Positions 6,074 through 9,869 of a DNA stretch of 9,869 bases are shown one piece after another. Origin of the DNA: Actinomycetota bacterium (lineage in GTDB: Bacteria > Actinomycetota > Acidimicrobiia > Acidimicrobiales > JAHWKP01). Each line of letters begins with the position of its first letter. Within the stretch, counting starts at the first letter, position 1. Where the stretch lies: the NCBI GenBank assembly GCA_019347775.1, contig JAHWKP010000053.1, forward strand, positions 1-9,869. Reading direction: 5' to 3'. The notes under the pieces are model-generated. The model was not told the origin of the DNA. It worked only from the letters and a program-made list of their open reading frames with translations, and ran no database searches. A program made the position numbers and the translations under genes.

Positions 6074-7311
6074 CAGTTGGCGCCTTCGGTGAGCAGGGCG
6101 AGCACCGCATCGAGAGACGGCTTGACCGGGTCCGTGCGAGGCAGCGCAGGCGCCACCGTCTCCACCGTCTTGAGCCCATTGCCGGAGATGATCGCCACGA
6201 CCCGCTCGTCCCGGCGGACGATGCCCTGCGCCGCCAGCTTCGCCAGCACGCCGATCGTCACCCCTCCAGCCGTCTCGGCGAAGATCCCCTCCGTGCGGGC
6301 CAGGAGCCGGATCCCCTCGAGGATCCCGGCGTCACTGACGTCGTCGACCGCACCTCCGGTCGACCGCACAGACGACAGCACCCGGTCGCCGTCGGTCGGA
6401 TTGCCGATGGCCAGCGATTTGGCGATCGTGTCAGGCCGGCGGACCGGCGTGAAGCTGTCGACGCCTGATTCGAAGGCCGCCGCGACGGGATTGCAACCCG
6501 CGGCCTGGGCGCCGCTCAATCGCGGAATCGATCCCTCCTCCAACAGCCCTACCGACCCGAGTTCCTTGAAACCCTTGTGAATCTTGGTCAGTTGGCTGCC
6601 GGACGCGACCGGGACGACCACGTGATCGGGAACCGACCAGTCGAGCTGCTCGGCGATCTCGAACGCGAGCGTCTTCGACCCTTCGGAGTAATAAGTCCGC
6701 AGGTTGTTGTTGACGAAGGCCCAGTCGTCAAGCTCCTCGATGAGCTCAGAGCACAGTCGGGCCGCGTCGTCGTACGTGCCGTCCAGGCGCACGACGGTGG
6801 CTCCGTACACACCTGTGGCCGCAATCTTGACGGGCTCGAGATCCTCGGGAATGAACACGACCGCCCGCATCCCGGCCCGGGCGGCGTGGGCTGCGACCGC
6901 ATTGGCGAGGTTGCCCGTCGAGGAACAGGCTGCCACCTTGAAGCCGAGTTCGCGGGCCTTGGTCAGAGCCACGCTCACCACCCGGTCCTTGAAGGAGCCC
7001 GTCGGGTTCATGGTGTCGTTCTTGAGCCAGAGCTCCCCCAGGCCGAGCTCGCTCGCCAGGCGGTCGGCCCGGATGAGGGGTGTGAACCCCGCACCGAGGT
7101 CGACCCGACCCCGAGGATCGGCCGGTAGAAGAGCCGAGTAGCGCCACAGCGACGCCGGCCCAGCCGCGACCGACTCGGGCGAGATCGCCCGGGCAGCCGC
7201 CTCGAGGTCATATGCGACCTCTAAGGGGGCGAAGCATCGATCGCAGACGTGCAGTGCCTCGGCGGCGTACGCGGCAGCGCAATCGGTACAACGGAGTCCT
7301 TCGACAAACAT
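6073..7311 (-). CDS. Threonine-synthase-like PLP enzyme, possibly a sulfur-carrier-dependent sulfhydrylase
   Basis: The protein has 412 residues. An N-terminal zinc-ribbon-like motif (C8xxC11 and C23xxC26) precedes a fold-type II PLP domain. That domain has NPTGSFKDR (102-110) with K108 the PLP Schiff-base lysine, SSTGNLANA (130-138), PVASGS (234-239) and ISGNGLK (375-381). These are the threonine synthase (thrC) family marks, so the formal prediction is O-phosphohomoserine to threonine in the cytosol. After SFKDR it reads VVS where classical ThrC, as I recall it, has Gly-Met. Start: ATG 7311 has GAGGAG six bases upstream. The longer frame begins at GTG 7374, inside the riboswitch P3 stem, and should be discarded. 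The one-base overlap with the CysO-like gene and SAM riboswitch control suggest a role in homocysteine/methionine formation instead. That reassignment is inference; family membership is firm. Confidence 0.93.
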   Translation of the reverse strand: MFVEGLRCTDCAAAYAAEALHVCDRCFAPLEVAYDLEAAARAISPESVAAGPASLWRYSALLPADPRGRVDLGAGFTPLIRADRLASELGLGELWLKNDTMNPTGSFKDRVVSVALTKARELGFKVAACSSTGNLANAVAAHAARAGMRAVVFIPEDLEPVKIAATGVYGATVVRLDGTYDDAARLCSELIEELDDWAFVNNNLRTYYSEGSKTLAFEIAEQLDWSVPDHVVVPVASGSQLTKIHKGFKELGSVGLLEEGSIPRLSGAQAAGCNPVAAAFESGVDSFTPVRRPDTIAKSLAIGNPTDGDRVLSSVRSTGGAVDDVSDAGILEGIRLLARTEGIFAETAGGVTIGVLAKLAAQGIVRRDERVVAIISGNGLKTVETVAPALPRTDPVKPSLDAVLALLTEGAN

Positions 7312-7345
7312 CAGCAGCTCCTCATTGTCGCTGGCTGGGGCCCAG
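7312..7345 (-). promoter_or_regulatory. Putative translational expression platform and ribosome binding site of the thrC-like gene
   Basis: Only 31 bases separate the aptamer from the ATG, too few for a standard terminator. They hold GAGGAG (7323-7318 on the minus strand), which decides the start. CAGC (7333-7330) can pair with GCTG (7318-7315), closing a loop over the Shine-Dalgarno. Alternatively CTGG (7345-7342) pairs with CCAG (7338-7335), using P1 bases and removing part of the upstream CAGCCAGC segment. SAM-stabilised P1 would thus favour ribosome-site occlusion. The model is inferred from pairing only. Confidence 0.5.
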
Positions 7346-7450
7346 TGCCCTTCGCCATGCTCGGGCGGTGGCACCTGGCGCCTTTTGATGTGGCGCTGGT
7401 TGCCGCGGCTTCAACGGACCCGGTCCCTCAGCCGCTCTGAATAAGGACTG
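7343..7450 (-). promoter_or_regulatory. SAM-I (S-box) riboswitch aptamer
   Basis: The minus strand shows the conserved S-box core: CTTATTCAGAG, GAGGGA, GTTGAAGCC, GCGGCAACC and AGGTGCCA, in order. Predicted helices all form. P2a is GCGGCT (7435-7430) with AGCCGC (7410-7405), and P2b is GGAC (7426-7423) with GTCC (7419-7416). P3 is GGCAACC (7404-7398) with GGTGCC (7375-7370), plus an extra GCGCC/GGCGC hairpin (7396-7392 with 7382-7378). P4 is CGCC (7367-7364) with GGCG (7356-7353). P1 pairs 7450-7440 with 7352-7343, with one mismatch and a bulged A. The CGG of the P2b loop can pair with CCG at 7368-7366, as the S-box pseudoknot requires. SAM binding should switch off the downstream thrC-like/cysO-like operon. 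Arrangement fits SAM-I, not SAM-IV. Confidence 0.93.
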
Positions 7451-7453
7451 ACG

Positions 7454-7459
7454 ATCATG
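7454..7459 (-). promoter_or_regulatory. Possible -10 of the riboswitch transcript
   Basis: CATGAT on the minus strand is one base from TATGAT and would start transcription near 7447-7450, at the 5' strand of P1. No good -35 is seen 16-18 bases upstream, so this is tentative. Confidence 0.25.
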
Positions 7460-7510
7460 CCAGATCTCAAACGGGGACGCTCTGGGTAGTCGGAGTGACA
7501 GTCTTTTGAC

Positions 7511-8284
7511 ATGTCGGACATCCCAGGTCGGGTCAGCGTCTGCCTCCCCGCCCGGGACGAGGCGCGAACCGTCGGGGCGATTGTGCGCACCATCCGGCGT
7601 GAGCTGATCGATTCCGCCGCGGTGGGCGAGGTCGTCGTAGTCGACGACGGATCCACCGACGCCACGGCAACCGAGGCATCGGCTGCGGGAGCGCGCGTGG
7701 TAGCCGCTGATGGTTCGACTCCCGGGTCCTCCGTCGGAAAGGGAGCCGCCCTGCGAACCGGGTTGGCGGCGGCGCACGGCGACGTGGTCGTGTTCTGCGA
7801 CGCCGACATCACCAACTTCAGCGCGAGGTTTGTAACGGGCCTGCTGGCGCCGTTGAGCGACCCCTCAATCCAGTTCGTGAAGGGCTACTACGACCGTCCC
7901 CTCCAGGGACGCAACGAGGGTGGCGGCCGGGTGACCGAGTTGGTGGCCCGGCCGGTGGTCTCGCTGCTCTTCCCGCACCTCCGGCACATCCGCCAGCCGC
8001 TGGCCGGCGAGTTTGCCGGCCGGCGCGAGGCGCTCGAAGCGGTGGAGATCGAGCCCGGCTACGCGGTGGACCTGGCCCTTCTCATCGACCTTGCGGCCCG
8101 ATTCGGAGTCGACTCGATCGCCCAGGCAGATCTGGGGGTGCGCTTTCACCGCAACCGCACGCTCGCAGAGCTCAGCGAACAGTCAGTCGCCATCCTCGCG
8201 ATGGCCTTCGACCGCGTCGGGTTCGACGTCGGCGACCGGGCGGGGTTGCTGAGCGGTGTCAGCGCCGGAGGCCGCGGCGGCTGA
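7511..8284 (+). CDS. gpgS: Glucosyl-3-phosphoglycerate synthase (GT81 family glycosyltransferase)
   Basis: The protein has 257 residues. GT-A motifs run in order: VSVCLPARDEARTVG (8-22), VVDDGSTDAT (43-52), GKGAALRTGL (76-85), CDADI (96-100, the metal-binding DxD), VKGYYDRP (123-130), GGRVTELVARP (138-148), RQPLAGEFAGRR (161-172) and LGVRFHRNR (208-216, with the His that helps hold metal). This pattern fits mycobacterial GpgS, which moves glucose from a nucleotide sugar to 3-phosphoglycerate, the first step to glucosylglycerate and, in mycobacteria, methylglucose lipopolysaccharides. It is shorter than the roughly 320-residue mycobacterial enzyme, lacking its N-terminal extension. The phosphatase (gpgP) is not in the window. 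The ribosome site is poor (GGAG 15 bases upstream). The gene diverges from the riboswitch operon, and its last 102 bases overlap the permease gene on the other strand. Confidence 0.88.
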   Translation: MSDIPGRVSVCLPARDEARTVGAIVRTIRRELIDSAAVGEVVVVDDGSTDATATEASAAGARVVAADGSTPGSSVGKGAALRTGLAAAHGDVVVFCDADITNFSARFVTGLLAPLSDPSIQFVKGYYDRPLQGRNEGGGRVTELVARPVVSLLFPHLRHIRQPLAGEFAGRREALEAVEIEPGYAVDLALLIDLAARFGVDSIAQADLGVRFHRNRTLAELSEQSVAILAMAFDRVGFDVGDRAGLLSGVSAGGRGG

Positions 8285-9538
8285 ATCGATGGGTCCAGCC
8301 ACCACTGGAGGCCGTTCGCCCAGGACATCCTCGACAATCCCGGTTCTCGATCCCGACTCGTCTACGGCGTGATGCACGGCCTGGGTGACAAGGGGCTCAC
8401 CGAGCACATGCGTTCGCCAGATATGGCCGATAAGGATTTTGAGGGACGCGGCCACCGGAACTGCCAGTAGCAGGCCAAAGAACCCGCCAAGGGTCCCTCC
8501 GGCGAGAAGAGCCAGGATCACCGCGGCGGGGTGCAGGCTCACGGCCCGCTGCATCACCTGAGGGGTGATGAAGTGATTGTCGATCTGTTGGGCCACGACC
8601 ATCACGATCACCACACCGATCGCCTGCATGACGTCTCCGGTCGTCAAGGCGATGACTACACCCGGTATGCCTCCGACCCATGGCCCTATGAGGGGAATCA
8701 TGTTGAACAATCCCGCGATCATCCCGACGAGGAACCAGAAGCGGAGCCCGATGAGGGCCAGGCCGATCGACACCATGACACCGACGAGGACCGCCACTGC
8801 CAATTGACCTCGGAAGAACCCGCCGATCGCCCGGTTCAATCGCCGCATGACCAGCTCGATCTCAGCTCGATAGTGCGGCGGGACCAGCGACCTTGACACC
8901 TTGCTCAAGTGAGGAAGGTCGACGAGCAGGTAGAACGCGATTATCGGCGCCAGAACGATGACCAGCAGGAAGTGAAACAACAGCATGCCGATTCGCCTCG
9001 CCTGGGCTAGCTGGTCGGCCAGAGTCGACTCTCCGCCGTCTAGAGCGTCTCGCAGCTCGGAGCGGTCGAACTCGAAGAAAGTGCCTTGCGAATTCTCCGC
9101 CACGTCCTCGATCCATCGTTCGGCGCGGCGTTCTATCGCCGGCCATTCCTTCGCCAAACCGTCGGCCTGCTCCGCCGCGAGGGGGAAGATCGAGACTGCC
9201 GCCAAGGCGATCACGCCCACTACCGCGAGATATGCGATGCCGGTGGAGAGGGCACGCGGCAAGCCCCGCGCCGTCAGCCGGGTCACGACCGGGTTGAGAA
9301 GGAAGACGATTGCCCCGGCGAGTATCAGCGGGGCGAAGATGGCTCGAAGCACAAACCCGACGAGGCCGAGAAGGGCGACGACCGCGGCGAGCCCGACAAT
9401 CGCCCAAGCGACCGATCCAGCGCGGCTGATTCGCTCGGCGATGGTCGTGGGACCGACGGCAGAAGGCTCACTCGCCGCTATCGGCTGATCCGCCTCGCTC
9501 GTCGCTGCACCTGGTGGGGTTTCAGCAGGATCCGTCAA
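8183..9538 (-). CDS. AI-2E family (PerM/YdiK-like) membrane permease
   Basis: The protein has 451 residues if begun at TTG 9538. After a polar N-terminus (1-40), hydrophobic segments lie near 43-65, 66-84, 98-120, 184-207, 243-265, 268-299, 305-326 and 337-370. The soluble stretch 121-182 is the family's variable domain. Family signatures are FNMIPLIGPWVGGIPG (278-293), QQIDNHFITPQVMQ (317-330) and SLHPAAVILALLAGGTLGG (334-352). Members are inner-membrane exporters or antiporters with mostly unproven substrates; the AI-2 label is inherited. The polar tail (about 380-451) is Ala/Asp/Glu-rich, and its coding overlaps the 3' end of gpgS. Start: TTG overlaps the TGA of the upstream gene (TTGA), with GGAG eight bases before it. 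Extending the frame to 9787 only adds Arg-rich residues that shadow the upstream gene. Confidence 0.92.
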   Translation of the reverse strand: MTDPAETPPGAATSEADQPIAASEPSAVGPTTIAERISRAGSVAWAIVGLAAVVALLGLVGFVLRAIFAPLILAGAIVFLLNPVVTRLTARGLPRALSTGIAYLAVVGVIALAAVSIFPLAAEQADGLAKEWPAIERRAERWIEDVAENSQGTFFEFDRSELRDALDGGESTLADQLAQARRIGMLLFHFLLVIVLAPIIAFYLLVDLPHLSKVSRSLVPPHYRAEIELVMRRLNRAIGGFFRGQLAVAVLVGVMVSIGLALIGLRFWFLVGMIAGLFNMIPLIGPWVGGIPGVVIALTTGDVMQAIGVVIVMVVAQQIDNHFITPQVMQRAVSLHPAAVILALLAGGTLGGFFGLLLAVPVAASLKILIGHIWRTHVLGEPLVTQAVHHAVDESGSRTGIVEDVLGERPPVVAGPIDSAAAASGADTAQQPRPVADVEPDAVEGHREDGD

Positions 9539-9869
9539 CGGCGGAGCTCCGCCTCGATCGTCGCTTCGATGCAAGCCAGCGTATTGGACCAGGCCTCGGA
9601 AATACCGAACCGCTCCACCAGGCTGACCACCGTGGCGCCGTAGCCGGAAGCGGTTTGGGCAGCTTCGGGCTCGGCCTCGCCCACGACCAGCAGCACCGGC
9701 ACCGACAGCTCGATCACCACGGCCGCGATCGCTACCAGGCGACCGAGTACAGGATCTCCGGCGACTCCGAGACTGCTCAATCCCCACGAGCCCACCAGCT
9801 GGTCGTGGTAGAAGACGGCGCAGCTGACCTCAGGGTCGAAGAATCCGGAGTTGAGCTTGGCAAAGGCCG
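9535..9869 (-). CDS. C-terminal part of a predicted membrane protein, 5' end cut off (possibly HTTM-like)
   Basis: The frame is open from the right edge to TGA at 9537-9535, giving the last 110 residues, so the true start lies outside. It begins AFAKLNSGFFDPEVSCAVFY. A KLNxxFxDPxxSC pattern of this kind is one I associate with HTTM/vitamin-K-carboxylase-like membrane proteins, though that is a recollection and not certain. A hydrophobic segment follows (LGRLVAIAAVVIELSVPVLLVV), then a soluble, acidic-to-amphipathic tail ending EAELRR. The tail does not continue as a long HTTM domain, so the protein could be a truncated or divergent member, or something else. Its stop overlaps the TTG start of the AI-2E permease, which makes the two genes a coupled pair. 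The GTG at 9795 is internal, not the start. Confidence 0.7.
   Translation of the reverse strand, partial: AFAKLNSGFFDPEVSCAVFYHDQLVGSWGLSSLGVAGDPVLGRLVAIAAVVIELSVPVLLVVGEAEPEAAQTASGYGATVVSLVERFGISEAWSNTLACIEATIEAELRR
9540..9553 (-). promoter_or_regulatory. Palindrome enclosing the permease ribosome binding site
   Basis: GGCGGAGCTCCGCC is a perfect 14-base palindrome, able to form a GGCGG/CCGCC stem with an AGCT loop in the mRNA. It contains the only Shine-Dalgarno (GGAG, 9550-9547) for the TTG start at 9538. Ribosomes finishing the upstream gene would unfold it, consistent with translational coupling through the TTGA overlap. Confidence 0.45.

Noticed and set aside
7312..7374. N-terminal extension of the thrC-like protein beginning at GTG 7374
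   Set aside because: The GTG is part of the riboswitch P3 strand, and a strong GAGGAG precedes the ATG at 7311 where homology begins.
7343..7450. T-box or SAM-IV riboswitch in place of SAM-I
   Set aside because: No T-box sequence is present, and the order of GAGGGA, TGAAGCC, GGCAACC and GGTGCCA with a P4 helix fits SAM-I.
9539..9787. N-terminal extension of the AI-2E permease to 9787
   Set aside because: The added residues are Arg/Gly-rich, overlap a better coding frame of the upstream membrane protein, and lack family features.

Overview
The window looks like chromosomal DNA from a high-GC Gram-positive bacterium, most likely a member of the Actinomycetota. The support is internal. There is a GroEL2-type chaperonin with a CIRCE operator, a sulfur carrier closely resembling mycobacterial CysO, a GpgS-type (GT81) glucosyltransferase, a lipoprotein with a classical lipobox, and strongly GC-biased codon use. 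A SAM-I riboswitch, rather than the SAM-IV class I associate with Streptomyces-like lineages, may point to a deep-branching group such as Acidimicrobiia. That taxonomic detail is a guess. No phage, insertion sequence, CRISPR, tRNA or rRNA signal was seen.

Layout: 1-595 (-) is the N-terminal part of an AlaX-type alanyl-tRNA editing protein, cut by the left edge. It diverges from 762-2012 (+), a solitary branched-chain-amino-acid-type ABC substrate-binding lipoprotein. Next is 2061-3632 (+), a SpoIID/LytB-domain cell-envelope protein with a C-terminal membrane segment. It converges on a small one-pass membrane protein at 3625-3882 (-). The minus strand then carries groEL (4007-5629), flanked by a hairpin terminator (3937-3961) and a CIRCE element (5738-5764). 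Upstream of it lies a two-gene unit, thrC-like (6073-7311) and cysO-like (5798-6073), led by a SAM-I riboswitch (7343-7450). gpgS (7511-8284, +) diverges from that unit and runs 102 bases into the 3' end of an AI-2E-family permease gene (8183-9538, -). The permease gene is translationally coupled to a membrane-protein gene cut by the right edge (9535-9869, -).

The most interesting part is 5798-7450. A fold-type II PLP enzyme that would be auto-annotated as threonine synthase is fused by a one-base stop/start overlap to a CysO-like sulfur carrier, and the pair is led by a riboswitch that senses S-adenosylmethionine. SAM control is expected for methionine or sulfur metabolism, not threonine synthesis. 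The inferred model is that this ThrC-like enzyme is a protein-thiocarboxylate-dependent sulfhydrylase. It would take sulfur from the carrier onto an activated homoserine, perhaps O-phosphohomoserine, to make homocysteine, in parallel to CysM/CysO for cysteine. The riboswitch also corrects the gene start: the longest reading frame starts at a GTG inside the aptamer, whereas the supported start is the ATG at 7311.
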